A stretch of 64,000 nt of DNA from JAHEEL01 sp963700375 (GCA_963700375.1 CAVOXF010000005.1:62001-126000), one strand, 5' to 3'; positions 8,480-17,492 are shown, counted from the first letter of the stretch. Notes: a model not told the origin generated them from the letters alone. Made by a program: numbers and translations.

Positions 8480-9598
8480 GTGGCGAGAGGTATCGGCATT
8501 CTGACCGCAGGGGGTGACTCCCCAGGCCTCAACGCGGCAATCCGGGCGATCGGCAAGTCGGCGATCCGAAGCTACGGAATGAACGTCATCGGGTTTCGAG
8601 ACGGCTTTCGCGGCCTGATGCAGAATCGCTACATCCGCCTCGACGAGGACACTCTCTCCGGGATTCTGACCGTCGGCGGAACCGTCCTCGGGACGAGTCG
8701 GGACAAGCCACATCGAATGGACATCGCCGGCGAACGCATGGACATGACGGGCGTCATGGTCGACAATGCCGCCGCGCTGGGTCTCGACGTGCTCATCGCG
8801 ATCGGCGGCGGCGGCACTCAGAAGAACGCTCGGCAGCTCTCCGGTCGAGGCCTGTCGGTGATCACCCTGCCGAAGACGATCGACAACGACGTATTCGGAA
8901 CCGACACCACCATCGGGTTCGACACGGCGCTGGGAATCGCGACCGAGGCGGTCGACCGCCTTCATTCGACGGCCCATTCGCACCACCGAATCATCGTCGT
9001 GGAGATCATGGGCCACAACGCCGGATGGTTGACGCTCGGGTCCGGTCTCGCAGGTGGAGCCGACGTGATTCTCATCCCCGAGATCGCGTACGACATCGAT
9101 CGGGTCGCGGCGTCGATCGACGATCGAAGAACCGCCGGGAGCACGTTCTCGATCGTCGCCGTGGCCGAAGGCAGCAGGCCCATTGAGTATCGCGTTCAGC
9201 AGCGGGAACTGCGCGATCAGCTCACCCTTGCGAGTGGTACACAGAAGGTGGCCGCGAATGCTGCGCTGACGGAACTCAGACGTTCTGCCATGGACCACAC
9301 CGCAGGTCTGACTCGCTCCCTCGAGGCGTTGACCGGCCTCGAGGCGCGGGTGACCATCCTCGGTCACGTCCAGCGCGGCGGAGCACCTTCGGCGACCGAC
9401 CGGACCCTCGCCACGATTCTCGGAACGGAAGCCACGCGGCTCGCGGACTCAGGGGTCACGGACGTCATGGTCGCGGTGCGCGACCAAGACCTGATCTCGC
9501 TACCGCTCGATGACGTCGCGGGACGACGCAAGGTCGTCCCGCTCGACCATCCGTGGATTGCGTCGGCGCGGACGCTCGGCATCAGCTTCGGCGATTAG
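8480..9598 (+). CDS. 6-phosphofructokinase family protein with atypical phosphoryl-donor loop
   Basis: The product has 372 residues and starts at GTG 8480 with AAGGG eight bases upstream. It begins with the PFK glycine loop LTAGGDSPGLN. It carries the PKTIDND catalytic motif at residues 131-137, of the form seen in group III and PPi-type enzymes, with the catalytic base as Asp135. The donor-site motif is unusual: GGGGT at residues 109-113 where family members have GGDGS, GGDDT or GGEGT, so the magnesium-coordinating acid is missing. It should phosphorylate fructose 6-phosphate if active, but donor preference cannot be assigned and loss of activity is possible. Pyruvate kinase at 53.6-55.0 kb would complete lower glycolysis. 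Confidence 0.85.
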   Translation: MARGIGILTAGGDSPGLNAAIRAIGKSAIRSYGMNVIGFRDGFRGLMQNRYIRLDEDTLSGILTVGGTVLGTSRDKPHRMDIAGERMDMTGVMVDNAAALGLDVLIAIGGGGTQKNARQLSGRGLSVITLPKTIDNDVFGTDTTIGFDTALGIATEAVDRLHSTAHSHHRIIVVEIMGHNAGWLTLGSGLAGGADVILIPEIAYDIDRVAASIDDRRTAGSTFSIVAVAEGSRPIEYRVQQRELRDQLTLASGTQKVAANAALTELRRSAMDHTAGLTRSLEALTGLEARVTILGHVQRGGAPSATDRTLATILGTEATRLADSGVTDVMVAVRDQDLISLPLDDVAGRRKVVPLDHPWIASARTLGISFGD

Positions 9599-9643
9599 CC
9601 GAACCGTCGGAATCCGCCGACACCGCACCTACTACCCGGGGGG

Positions 9644-11104
9644 CTACGCCTGATCCACCTGGGCGTTGAAGGACTCGATCATCTCATCGATCGGATCCGC
9701 CATCACCTGAATGCTGGTCCAGTACTCCGGGTCGTACCACTGCGCCTGAATCTCTTCATAGGTCTTGCCCTGCTGCTCAACCCAGGTGTAGTACTTCAGG
9801 TTGTGGATCCGCTTCTTCTCGTAGTAGCCGAGTTCCTGCATATTGGCGAGGCTCTGCCCCATCAAGTACTGGTGATAGGCAGCGGCGGCATCGAGCGCGG
9901 TGAACTCCCCACGCTCGTCGTTCAGCTCCTTGAGACGAGACTGGTACATCTCCATCGAATCGGTCGCGACGGTCATCACAACGTCGTTCCCAGTCAGCTC
10001 GTAGAACTTGGCGAACTTGATCGCCATGAGCATGTTCGCCACACAGGAGATGCCAAGCAGCGGGAGCTTCTCGATGAACTCCGGCGAAACGCCCTGGTCG
10101 GCGAGGTACGCGTGCCCGGCGGGTTCGTTGAATAGCCGGATGAGACTGATCGATGCCTCATCATCGATGGCGATCGCCATATCAGTGTTTCGTACGTTGT
10201 GGATCCACGGGATGTGCTTGTCGCCGATCCCTTCGATCCGATGCTCTCCAAAGCCGTTCACGAGCATCGTCGGGCACTCGGAGGCTTCGCCTGCGGCGAT
10301 CTTCGAGTTGGGATAGACCTGCTTCAAGTAGTCGCCCGAGCCGATCGTGCCTGCAGAGCCGGTGGCCAGCGTAACGCCGGCGAATCGGTCGTTCGGACCC
10401 ATCACCTCGTTGAGCACCTCGACCATGGCGGGCCCGGTGACCGAGTAATGCCACAGGTAGTTCCCGAACTCGTCGAACTGGTTGAAGATGACGAGGTCTT
10501 GGCCGGAAGCCCTGAGCTCGTTGCATTTGTCGAAGATCTCCTTGACATTGGACTCGCTGCCCGGCGTCTTGATGATCTCGCCTGCCACACTCTCGAGCCA
10601 GCGGAAGCGCTCGGCGCTCATGCCCTCTGGGAGAATGGCAATCGACTCACAGGCGAGCAAGTTCGAGTCGTACGCTCCGCCGCGGCAGTAGTTGCCGGTC
10701 GAAGGCCACACGGCCTTCTGCGTTGCCGGATCGAACTGGCCGCTCACGAGTCGCGGCGCGAGGCAGCCGAACGCCGCTCCGACTTTGTGGGCACCGGTCG
10801 GGAACCACTTGCCCTCGAGCATCACGATCCGGGCATCGACGCCGCTGATCGCAGAAGGAACCTCGAGATAGTTCACACCGCCGAAGCCGCCACCGGTGGG
10901 CACCGGATCGTTGTGCCAGTTGATGCGGAAGAGGTTGATGGGGTTGAGATCCCACAGACCGACACTTCCGAGACTCGCCTTGACATCGTCCGGGATCAGG
11001 CTCGGGTCCCGCATCTGCTTGAACGTTGGAATCCTGAAGTCTCGTGCCTTGGCCTGCTGGACGGCAGACTTCAGTACGGCTTCGTTGACGGTGAGATCGA
11101 TCAT
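9644..11104 (-). CDS. Fold-type II PLP-dependent enzyme, 486 aa (cysteine synthase/lyase-like)
   Basis: The protein belongs to the tryptophan-synthase-beta/cysteine-synthase superfamily. The likely PLP lysine is in FPTGAHKVGAA near residue 106, and a glycine-rich phosphate-binding segment (LATGSAGTIGSGD) follows near residue 250. At 486 residues it is longer than cysteine synthase or threonine dehydratase. I do not recognise a characterised orthologue. It is the last gene of a leftward operon with a threonine-synthase-like enzyme, carbamate kinase and a carbamoyltransferase. In the comparable E. coli cluster that position is filled by the PLP enzyme YgeX (2,3-diaminopropionate ammonia-lyase). 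A C-N lyase acting on an amino or ureido acid is therefore the best inference. Confidence 0.8.
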   Translation of the reverse strand: MIDLTVNEAVLKSAVQQAKARDFRIPTFKQMRDPSLIPDDVKASLGSVGLWDLNPINLFRINWHNDPVPTGGGFGGVNYLEVPSAISGVDARIVMLEGKWFPTGAHKVGAAFGCLAPRLVSGQFDPATQKAVWPSTGNYCRGGAYDSNLLACESIAILPEGMSAERFRWLESVAGEIIKTPGSESNVKEIFDKCNELRASGQDLVIFNQFDEFGNYLWHYSVTGPAMVEVLNEVMGPNDRFAGVTLATGSAGTIGSGDYLKQVYPNSKIAAGEASECPTMLVNGFGEHRIEGIGDKHIPWIHNVRNTDMAIAIDDEASISLIRLFNEPAGHAYLADQGVSPEFIEKLPLLGISCVANMLMAIKFAKFYELTGNDVVMTVATDSMEMYQSRLKELNDERGEFTALDAAAAYHQYLMGQSLANMQELGYYEKKRIHNLKYYTWVEQQGKTYEEIQAQWYDPEYWTSIQVMADPIDEMIESFNAQVDQA

Positions 11105-11118
11105 GACCGGTGGTCCTT

Positions 11119-12372
11119 TCAGTTTTCGAGTGCTGCTTTGAGTGCTTCGAGGTTCGGGTCGACGCGCATAGGTTCGGTCCCGACGGCCGCAACGGCCTTC
11201 ATCGCCGAGGCGACGTCCTTGAGTCCGCTACCAGTAGCGAGGATCACGACGCGATCTTCGGATCCGACGAGTCCGCGGTCCACCGCGGTGACCAGGCCGG
11301 CGTAGGGCGCCGCTCCTGCGGGTTCAGCGAACACACCCGAGCCGCGAGCGAGCGTCGGGATGGCCGCCAGGATCTCATCGTCTGAGACCCGGAGATACGC
11401 CCCCCCGGTCTCCTTGACGGCGGCCATTGCCTTGATGCGGTCACGGGGCAGATCCGCGCTGATCGAATCGGCCACAGTGTCGGCGGAGATCGGTGCCTTG
11501 GTGAGCACGTCCTCGCCACTCTCGAACGCCTGAACGAGATAGTCGCTGCCGGCGGACTGGATCCCGAAGATGCGAGGCATCCGGTCGATCCATCCAAGGG
11601 CAACGGCATCCTTCATTGCCTTGTGAACGCCTCCGATGATTGAGCCGTCACCGACGCTCACGAATATCGCATCCGGGGCATGCCACCCAAGATCTTCGAG
11701 GATCTCGAGACCGGCGGTCTTCTTGCCCTCGGTCATGAACGGGTTGTACCCCGTGTTGCGGTTGTACCAGCCGTACTCGGCCGAGGCCTCCATGCACAGT
11801 TCGAACGCGTCGCTGTAGTTGCCGTTGACGAGCGCAACGATCGAGCCATACGCAAGGAGTTGAGCGATCTTCGCCTCGGGTGCGGATGCCGGAACGAAGA
11901 TGACGTTCTTCTGGCCGACGCTTGCCGAGATGCCGGAGAGCGCCGCAGCGGCATTACCGGTCGAGGCCGTGGTCACGACCTCGGCGTTCCGTTCTTGGGC
12001 CTTCACGACCGCCATCGCGGACGCACGGTCCTTGAGCGAGGCGGTGGGCTCTCGACCCTCGTCCTTGACCCACACCTGGGCGACTCCGACCTCTTGGGCC
12101 AGAGCAGGAGCGTCGTAGAGGGGTGTCCCGCCGACCGTGAGTGGCGGAACAACGGCGTCGTCCTCGATCGGAAGGAGCGGCCGATAGCGCCACATGGTCC
12201 GATCGGGGTCGGCAGCGAGCGATTCCTTGGTGAACGTCTCGCCGATCCGGTCGTAGTCGTAGGTGACATCGAGGATTCCCTCGTTGCCGTGGTCCGGGCA
12301 GACGTACCCGGCGAAGTCCGCCGGGTACGTCGTGCCGCAGATCACACAGGTGAGTCCGACGACATGGTTCAT
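11119..12372 (-). CDS. Threonine synthase-like PLP enzyme
   Basis: This is a 417-residue protein with the N-terminal zinc-ribbon-like start of many threonine synthases (CVICG then CPDHG). The PLP lysine is in ASLKDRAS near residue 113, TASTGNAAAA forms a substrate/phosphate loop, and LATGSGLKD lies near the C-terminus. Threonine synthase makes threonine from phosphohomoserine, but biosynthetic copies usually sit with homoserine genes. Here it overlaps the carbamate kinase gene by four bases (ATGA) and is followed 14 bases later by another PLP enzyme. A catabolic beta-elimination role is therefore at least as likely. The family assignment is firm and the substrate is not. Confidence 0.85.
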   Translation of the reverse strand: MNHVVGLTCVICGTTYPADFAGYVCPDHGNEGILDVTYDYDRIGETFTKESLAADPDRTMWRYRPLLPIEDDAVVPPLTVGGTPLYDAPALAQEVGVAQVWVKDEGREPTASLKDRASAMAVVKAQERNAEVVTTASTGNAAAALSGISASVGQKNVIFVPASAPEAKIAQLLAYGSIVALVNGNYSDAFELCMEASAEYGWYNRNTGYNPFMTEGKKTAGLEILEDLGWHAPDAIFVSVGDGSIIGGVHKAMKDAVALGWIDRMPRIFGIQSAGSDYLVQAFESGEDVLTKAPISADTVADSISADLPRDRIKAMAAVKETGGAYLRVSDDEILAAIPTLARGSGVFAEPAGAAPYAGLVTAVDRGLVGSEDRVVILATGSGLKDVASAMKAVAAVGTEPMRVDPNLEALKAALEN

Positions 12373-13310
12373 CGAACGATCCTGGTGCCGGTCTCACCGG
12401 CCATGGCGCGTTCGAGGTTCTCTGGATTGGTGATCAACGCTTCCTTGCCGCCGGCCTCGAGGAACTGGACGACGGCACGCATCTTCGGCGCCATCGACCC
12501 TTCCGCGAAGTGGCCGCCTTCGGCCAGGTACTGCTTCACCTCGGCCAGCGTGAGCTGATCGACCCACTCTTGTTCCGGAGTACCGAAGTTGAGTGCCACC
12601 TGCTCGACCGCCGTGGAAATCAGCAGCAGATCGGCATTGACCTGGCTGGCCAGGAGGGCCGACGCAAGATCCTTGTCGATCACTGCGGCGATCCCTTCGA
12701 GATCGCCGTTCGCGTTCGTGACAACGGGGATGCCGCCACCACCGACCGCGATCGTCACGACACCGGCGTCGAGAAGGTCACGGATGACCTCGAGTTCGAC
12801 GATACGCATCGGCTGCGGCGAGGCAACCACGCGACGCCAGCCGCGGCCGGCATCCTCACGAATGTCCCAGCCTTCCTCATCGCGCCGGTGCTTAGCATCC
12901 GCCTCTTCCATGAATGAGCCGATCGGCTTGCTCGGATTGGCGAAGGCCGGATCGTTCGCGTCGACCTCGACTTGCGTGACGATGGTCGCGACACTCTTGG
13001 AGATGCCGCGCTGACGGAAGTCGTTGACCAGGTTCTGCTGAAGCATGTACCCGATCGCACCCTGCGTGTCCGCCCCGCAGAAGTCGAGCGGCACTTCGTG
13101 CAGTTCGCTGCTCGCCATCTCGGATCGGCGCAGGATGAATCCAACCTGTGGGCCGTTCCCGTGTGAGATGGCCACGTCCCAGCCCTGCTCGACGAGCGAG
13201 GCGATGTGGTCATCGGTCTCGGCCGCCGCGAGGTACTGGTCCTGGACGGATTCGTGATCGCCGTCCGGGATCAGCGAATTGCCACCGATGGCGATTACGA
13301 GCCTCGGCAT
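12369..13310 (-). CDS. arcC: Carbamate kinase
   Basis: The protein has 313 residues from ATG 13310. It converts carbamoyl phosphate plus ADP to ATP, ammonia and carbon dioxide. Family marks are the N-terminal VIAIGGNSLI, the ISHGNGPQVG loop, VASPQPMRIVE, the AVGGGGIPVV segment and a C-terminal FAEGSMAPKM. Its ATG overlaps the stop of the upstream carbamoyltransferase (TAATG), and its stop overlaps the PLP enzyme start (ATGA). The three genes are therefore translationally linked. In this context it would harvest carbamoyl phosphate released by phosphorolysis of a ureido compound. The gene is equivalent in role to yqeA/arcC. Confidence 0.95.
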   Translation of the reverse strand: MPRLVIAIGGNSLIPDGDHESVQDQYLAAAETDDHIASLVEQGWDVAISHGNGPQVGFILRRSEMASSELHEVPLDFCGADTQGAIGYMLQQNLVNDFRQRGISKSVATIVTQVEVDANDPAFANPSKPIGSFMEEADAKHRRDEEGWDIREDAGRGWRRVVASPQPMRIVELEVIRDLLDAGVVTIAVGGGGIPVVTNANGDLEGIAAVIDKDLASALLASQVNADLLLISTAVEQVALNFGTPEQEWVDQLTLAEVKQYLAEGGHFAEGSMAPKMRAVVQFLEAGGKEALITNPENLERAMAGETGTRIVR

Positions 13311-14260
13311 TACTCCCACGACCCCAGGACGGAAGACAGGAGGGCCATGCGCATGACAACGCCGTTGTAGGCCTCTTGCCAGTATCGGGCGTGGCGGGAG
13401 TCGTCGACCTCGGGGAGAAGTTCATCACGGCGCGGGAGCGAGTGGAGGATGATGGAGCTGCTCTTTGCCCTCGTCATGACCTCCGACGTCACCTGGTACT
13501 TGTCCGAGGTGCGTGCGTAGACCTCCTGCTTCTCCTGCCTGGCCTGCGTGTAGTCGGGCTGCACAACCGGCTCCATGTAGATGACGTCGGCTTCGGCGAT
13601 GGCTTCGTCGATGTGGTCGACGATGCGGTAGTTCGTGCCCTTCTCGTCGAGTTCCGCGAGGAACTCGGGGAGCGGCGACATCTCTTCGGGGGCCAGGATG
13701 ATCATCTCGGCATCGAACTGCGACAGTGCGTATCCGAGCGAATGCATGGTGCGCATGCGATGGTCGCCAACGGCGAGGAACGTCTTGCCGTCGACCGAAC
13801 CCATCTCCTTGGTGACGGTGTAGAGATCGGTGAGGATCTGGGTCGGGTGTTCGCCCCAGCCGTCACCGCCGTTGATGACGGGGATGCTCGACCAACGGGC
13901 AGCCTCATGGGGTGCGCCCTGATCGAAGTGACGCATCACGATGACGTCGCCGTAGTACTCGAGCATGTGGACGGTGTCCTTGATCGACTCCTGATAGAAG
14001 TCGCCGGCGCGAGTCATCTTGGCGTCGGAGAAGCCGGTCACGGCACCGCCGAGGCGATGCATGGCGGCCTCGTGTGCGAGGCGGGTGCGTGTTGACGGCT
14101 GGTAGAACGCGGTCACCAGCGTCTTGTGCTTGAGGAGATCGGTGTTGCGACGCTCACGAGCGATGGGCTCGAGGCGGTCTGCGATCTCGAAGAGGTGGAA
14201 GAACTCGTTTCGTTCAAAGTCCTTCAACGAAAGGATGTCCCGTCCGGCGAAACTGCGCAT
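13310..14260 (-). CDS. Aspartate/ornithine carbamoyltransferase-family protein A
   Basis: The protein has 316 residues. The carbamoyl-phosphate-binding motif STRTR is intact at residues 56-60, and the GEHPTQ motif follows near residue 140. The second-substrate loop reads HSLPRRDEL, neither the HPLPR of aspartate carbamoyltransferase nor the HCLP of ornithine carbamoyltransferase. That argues for a different substrate and against plain PyrB. It starts at ATG 14260 behind AGGAGGG and heads the leftward operon with carbamate kinase, divergent from the GntR gene. This layout fits a catabolic transcarbamoylase that breaks down a carbamoylated compound. Confidence 0.88.
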   Translation of the reverse strand: MRSFAGRDILSLKDFERNEFFHLFEIADRLEPIARERRNTDLLKHKTLVTAFYQPSTRTRLAHEAAMHRLGGAVTGFSDAKMTRAGDFYQESIKDTVHMLEYYGDVIVMRHFDQGAPHEAARWSSIPVINGGDGWGEHPTQILTDLYTVTKEMGSVDGKTFLAVGDHRMRTMHSLGYALSQFDAEMIILAPEEMSPLPEFLAELDEKGTNYRIVDHIDEAIAEADVIYMEPVVQPDYTQARQEKQEVYARTSDKYQVTSEVMTRAKSSSIILHSLPRRDELLPEVDDSRHARYWQEAYNGVVMRMALLSSVLGSWE

Positions 14261-14292
14261 GCGTGCCCTCCTGAGGCTCGGCTTGGTGGATT

Positions 14293-14320
14293 GGTCATAC
14301 CATAGTACGATATGATCACC
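14293..14320. promoter_or_regulatory. Imperfect palindrome in the divergent promoter region: candidate GntR operator
   Basis: A 28-base imperfect inverted repeat is centred between 14306 and 14307. Its outer arms read GGT-x-AT and AT-x-ACC and its centre is GTAC. It lies midway in the 81-base gap between the leftward carbamoyltransferase and the rightward gntR gene. It overlaps AT-rich hexamers (TACGAT, TATGAT) that could be -10 elements in an otherwise GC-rich region. The position and symmetry suit autoregulated control of both operons by the adjacent regulator. This is inferred from the sequence alone. Confidence 0.5.
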
Positions 14321-14341
14321 GTACGCCAGTCAAGGTTCTGA

Positions 14342-15073
14342 ATGATCACCCGCAATCCATCGCTCACCGACCAGGTGAAGGCGCATATCAAGCAGCGGAT
14401 CGTCAACGACGGCTTCAACGACGGGCGCATCCCTCCCGAGACCGAACTGGCGATTGATCTGGGCGTGAGCCGCACGACCGTGCGCGACGCCCTGAGCCGA
14501 CTCGAGCACGAGGGCACGATCTACCGCAGGCAGGGGGCGGGGACGTTCGTCAACGCACCGGGCTTGCAGATCCGATCGCGCCTCGAAGACATCTGGTCGT
14601 ACGAGCAGGTTCTCGAGGACCACGGCTATGTGCCGTCGGTCCTGGTCCTGTCGTCCGGCGAGTTCCCAGCCGACTCCCTCACCCAGGAGGCGCTCGGGCT
14701 CGGCGATGACGAGCGTATGCTCGTCATCGAGAAGGTATTCCGCGAAGACGAGGCGCCGGTCATGCTGACGGTCAACCGCATCCCCACCCGGATCGTCAGC
14801 GATGCCCAATACCACGACGACGAGGCGATGCCGGTCTACGAGTTCCTCGAGGACCACTGCGACCGCACCCTCGGCTACTACCTCTCAGAGATCATTCCCG
14901 TAGCGCTCGATGCCGAAACGGCGGAGAAGCTCGGGGTTGAGACCGGTACGTTGGCCATCTCGTTCGACGAGATCGGCTTCGACCAGAACAACGAGCCCAT
15001 CGTGAGGGCGACGTCGTACTTCCGCGACGACCTCCTCCGGTTCCGGCTCATTCGTAGGAGAAGCGGGGCGTGA
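14342..15073 (+). CDS. GntR-family transcriptional regulator with UTRA ligand domain (HutC subfamily)
   Basis: The protein has 243 residues. An N-terminal winged helix-turn-helix at about residues 10-70 includes the family pattern ELAIDLGVSRTTVRDALSRLE and the wing RRQGAGTFV. A UTRA effector-binding domain follows at about 90-235, including a DDERMLVIEKVFR stretch. HutC-type regulators bind small catabolites, often amino acids, sugars or ureido compounds, and repress nearby genes. The start ATG 14342 follows AAGG at 14332. Its position between two divergent catabolic operons suggests that it senses the substrate of this pathway. Confidence 0.92.
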   Translation: MITRNPSLTDQVKAHIKQRIVNDGFNDGRIPPETELAIDLGVSRTTVRDALSRLEHEGTIYRRQGAGTFVNAPGLQIRSRLEDIWSYEQVLEDHGYVPSVLVLSSGEFPADSLTQEALGLGDDERMLVIEKVFREDEAPVMLTVNRIPTRIVSDAQYHDDEAMPVYEFLEDHCDRTLGYYLSEIIPVALDAETAEKLGVETGTLAISFDEIGFDQNNEPIVRATSYFRDDLLRFRLIRRRSGA

Positions 15074-15113
15074 GCCTCACCGACCAAGCCTTCGGGCTGC
15101 AAAGGAGCAGTTG

Positions 15114-16088
15114 ATGCAGACGTATCTGCACGGTCGCGACATGATCACGACCCAAGAATGGACCAAGGACGAACTCGACACGATCATCGATGTCGCCCTC
15201 GATCTCAAGCGCAAGCGCGCACTCAACGAGCCGCATGCGCTCCTGCGGGACAAGGTCCTCGCCATGCTGTTCTTCTTCTCGAGCACCAGGACCCGTGCAA
15301 GCTTCGAGGCCGGCATGGCCCAACTCGGCGGCCACGCCATGTTCCTCGATTCCACGAGCACGCAGATCGGCCACGGCGACACGTGGAAGGAGATCGGCGA
15401 GATCCTCGGCCGCTATGACGACGGCATCGCGATTCGCAACGTCGAGTGGGGAATCGGCAACCAGTACATCCGCGCGGTTGCAGAGGCCAGCCGCACCCCC
15501 GTGCTCAACATGCAGTGCGATGTCTACCACCCGTTCCAGGCACTCGCCGACCTCCTCACCGTGATCGAGCAGAAGGGTGATCCCCGGAAGCTCACGTTCA
15601 ACATGAGCTACGCATACGCGGCCAGCTATCAGAAGCCGATCAGCGTGCCGCAGAGCGTCATCCTGCTGATGACCCGCTACGGAGCGAATGTTCGCCTCAC
15701 GCATCCGCCGGAGTTCAAACTCATGCCCGAGATCGTCGCCCAGGCCGAGGAGAACGCCAAGAACGCCCACGGCTCGTTCGAGATCCTCGATGACTTCGAA
15801 GAGGGCATGCGCGGTGCCGACGTCGTGTACGCCAAGGCGTGGGGTTCGATGCTCACCACTTCCGACCACGAAGAGTCCGCAGCCATCTCGGCGAAGTACC
15901 AGGACTGGATCGTCGACCCGCGGCGTATGGAGATGGCCGACGAGGACGCCATCTACATGCATCCGCTCCCGGCGGACCGGAACATCGAGGTCGCCGACGC
16001 CGTCATCGACGGTCGCTGGAGCCGCGTCTATGACCAGGCGGAGAACCGCCTCCACGCGCAGAAGGCCGTGATGGCGCTCACGATGTAG
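15114..16088 (+). CDS. Aspartate/ornithine carbamoyltransferase-family protein B
   Basis: The protein has 324 residues from ATG 15114, with AAAGGAG six bases upstream; a TTG three bases earlier is less likely. STRTR is present at residues 57-61 after a run of phenylalanines, and an HPFQALADLL motif binds the carbamoyl group. The late motif is MHPLPADRN, where true ornithine carbamoyltransferases have HCLP, so the sulphydryl associated with ornithine binding is missing. The C-terminal DQAENRLHAQKAV pattern is ornithine-carbamoyltransferase-like. It shares the rightward operon with glutamate dehydrogenase and is paralogous to protein A at 13310-14260. A second ureido substrate or a second step of the same pathway is likely. 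Confidence 0.88.
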   Translation: MQTYLHGRDMITTQEWTKDELDTIIDVALDLKRKRALNEPHALLRDKVLAMLFFFSSTRTRASFEAGMAQLGGHAMFLDSTSTQIGHGDTWKEIGEILGRYDDGIAIRNVEWGIGNQYIRAVAEASRTPVLNMQCDVYHPFQALADLLTVIEQKGDPRKLTFNMSYAYAASYQKPISVPQSVILLMTRYGANVRLTHPPEFKLMPEIVAQAEENAKNAHGSFEILDDFEEGMRGADVVYAKAWGSMLTTSDHEESAAISAKYQDWIVDPRRMEMADEDAIYMHPLPADRNIEVADAVIDGRWSRVYDQAENRLHAQKAVMALTM

Positions 16089-16133
16089 GCGCAAACGTTG
16101 GTTGGTTGAATCACCCACGAAAGGACGAGTGAG

Positions 16134-17480
16134 GTGCAACAGCAATCCGTCGCCGGTTTCATGGATCACCTGATCGAGAGGACCCCGGCCCAGTTCGAGT
16201 TCCATCAGGCAACTCGCGAAGTCATGGAGTCGGTCTGGCCGCTCTTGGAGCGTCAGCCCGAATACCTGGAAGCGAAGATCCCCCACCGCATGGTGGAAGC
16301 CGAGAGGATCATCATCTTCCGGGTCCCCTGGATCGACGACGCGGGAACGGTTCAGGTGAATCGCGGCTTCCGCGTCGAGATGAACAGCGCCATCGGCCCC
16401 TACAAGGGCGGGCTGCGCTTTCACCCCACGGTGAATCTCGGCGTCCTGAAGTTCCTTGCCTTCGAGCAGGTCTTCAAGAACGCCTTGACGACCCTCCCCC
16501 TGGGAGGCGGGAAGGGCGGATCGGACTTCGACCCGAAGGGCAAGAGCGACTGCGAGGTCATGCGCTTCTGCCAGGCGTTCATGAGCGAGTTGTACCGGCA
16601 CATCGGCCCGCGCACCGACGTCCCCGCCGGGGACATCGGTGTCGGCCGTCGCGAGATCGGATTCCTGTTCGGCCAGTACAAGAAGCTGGCGAACGAGTTC
16701 GCCGGGATCCTCACCGGCAAGGGCATCGAGTGGGGCGGAAGCCTCATCCGGCCCGAGTCGACCGGCTACGGCACGGTGTACTTCACGGAAGAGATGCTGC
16801 GCGCACAGGACGACAGCGTTTCCGGCAAGAAGGTGCTCGTGTCCGGTTCCGGCAACGTCGCTCAGTATGCGGTTGAGAACCTGAACCGCCTGGGCGGTAC
16901 CGCCGTGACGCTCTCGGACTCCGGTGGCTTCATCCACGATCCCGATGGGATCGACGCGGAGAAGCTTGCCTGGGTGATGGATCTCAAGAACGTACGTCGC
17001 GGCAGGATCAGCGAGTACGCCGATCGGTTCGGCGTCGAGTACTACCCCGGGATGCGCCCCTGGGCCGCCGAGGGTGCCGAGATCGCGCTCCCCTGCGCGA
17101 CGCAGAACGAGATCAACCTCGACGACGCCCGGCACCTCGTCAACAACGGCGTTCGTGTCGTCGCCGAGGGCGCGAACATGCCAACCGAACCCGAGGCCGT
17201 CCATTTCCTCATGGAAAACGGCGTCCTCTTCGGACCCGGCAAGGCAGCGAACGCCGGTGGTGTCGCGACAAGCGGCCTCGAGATGGCGCAGAACGCCGAG
17301 TTCACGCAATGGACGCGCGAAGAGGTCGATGCGAGGCTGCTCGGCATCATGACCGATATTCACAACAACGCCAGGACGACGGCCGAGGAGTTCGGAGTAC
17401 CGAACGACTACGTGGTCGGCGCCAACATCGCAGGGTTCCGCAAAGTAGCCAATGCGATGATGGATCAAGGCGTCGTCTAA
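16134..17480 (+). CDS. gdhA: NADP-type glutamate dehydrogenase
   Basis: This is a 448-residue hexameric-type glutamate dehydrogenase. The N-terminal domain holds GPYKGGLRFHPTVN and PLGGGKGGSDFDPKGKS with the catalytic lysines. The Rossmann domain follows with VLVSGSGNVAQYAVE. The C-terminal AEGANMPTEPEA and ANAGGVATSGLEM motifs are present. It interconverts glutamate and 2-oxoglutarate plus ammonia. The start is GTG 16134. Co-transcription with a carbamoyltransferase and an aminotransferase suggests that it recaptures ammonia released by carbamate kinase and the PLP lyases, or recycles 2-oxoglutarate for transamination. Confidence 0.96.
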   Translation: MQQQSVAGFMDHLIERTPAQFEFHQATREVMESVWPLLERQPEYLEAKIPHRMVEAERIIIFRVPWIDDAGTVQVNRGFRVEMNSAIGPYKGGLRFHPTVNLGVLKFLAFEQVFKNALTTLPLGGGKGGSDFDPKGKSDCEVMRFCQAFMSELYRHIGPRTDVPAGDIGVGRREIGFLFGQYKKLANEFAGILTGKGIEWGGSLIRPESTGYGTVYFTEEMLRAQDDSVSGKKVLVSGSGNVAQYAVENLNRLGGTAVTLSDSGGFIHDPDGIDAEKLAWVMDLKNVRRGRISEYADRFGVEYYPGMRPWAAEGAEIALPCATQNEINLDDARHLVNNGVRVVAEGANMPTEPEAVHFLMENGVLFGPGKAANAGGVATSGLEMAQNAEFTQWTREEVDARLLGIMTDIHNNARTTAEEFGVPNDYVVGANIAGFRKVANAMMDQGVV

Positions 17481-17492
17481 GGAGGCCCACCC

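Noticed and set aside
8405..9367. A 320-codon minus-strand frame across the phosphofructokinase gene
   Set aside because: It is a shadow of the plus-strand kinase, whose motifs and ribosome-binding site are clear.
13310..14260. Calling this carbamoyltransferase PyrB of pyrimidine biosynthesis
   Set aside because: The HSLP loop, the overlap with carbamate kinase and the divergent GntR gene argue for a catabolic role, and no other pyr gene is adjacent.
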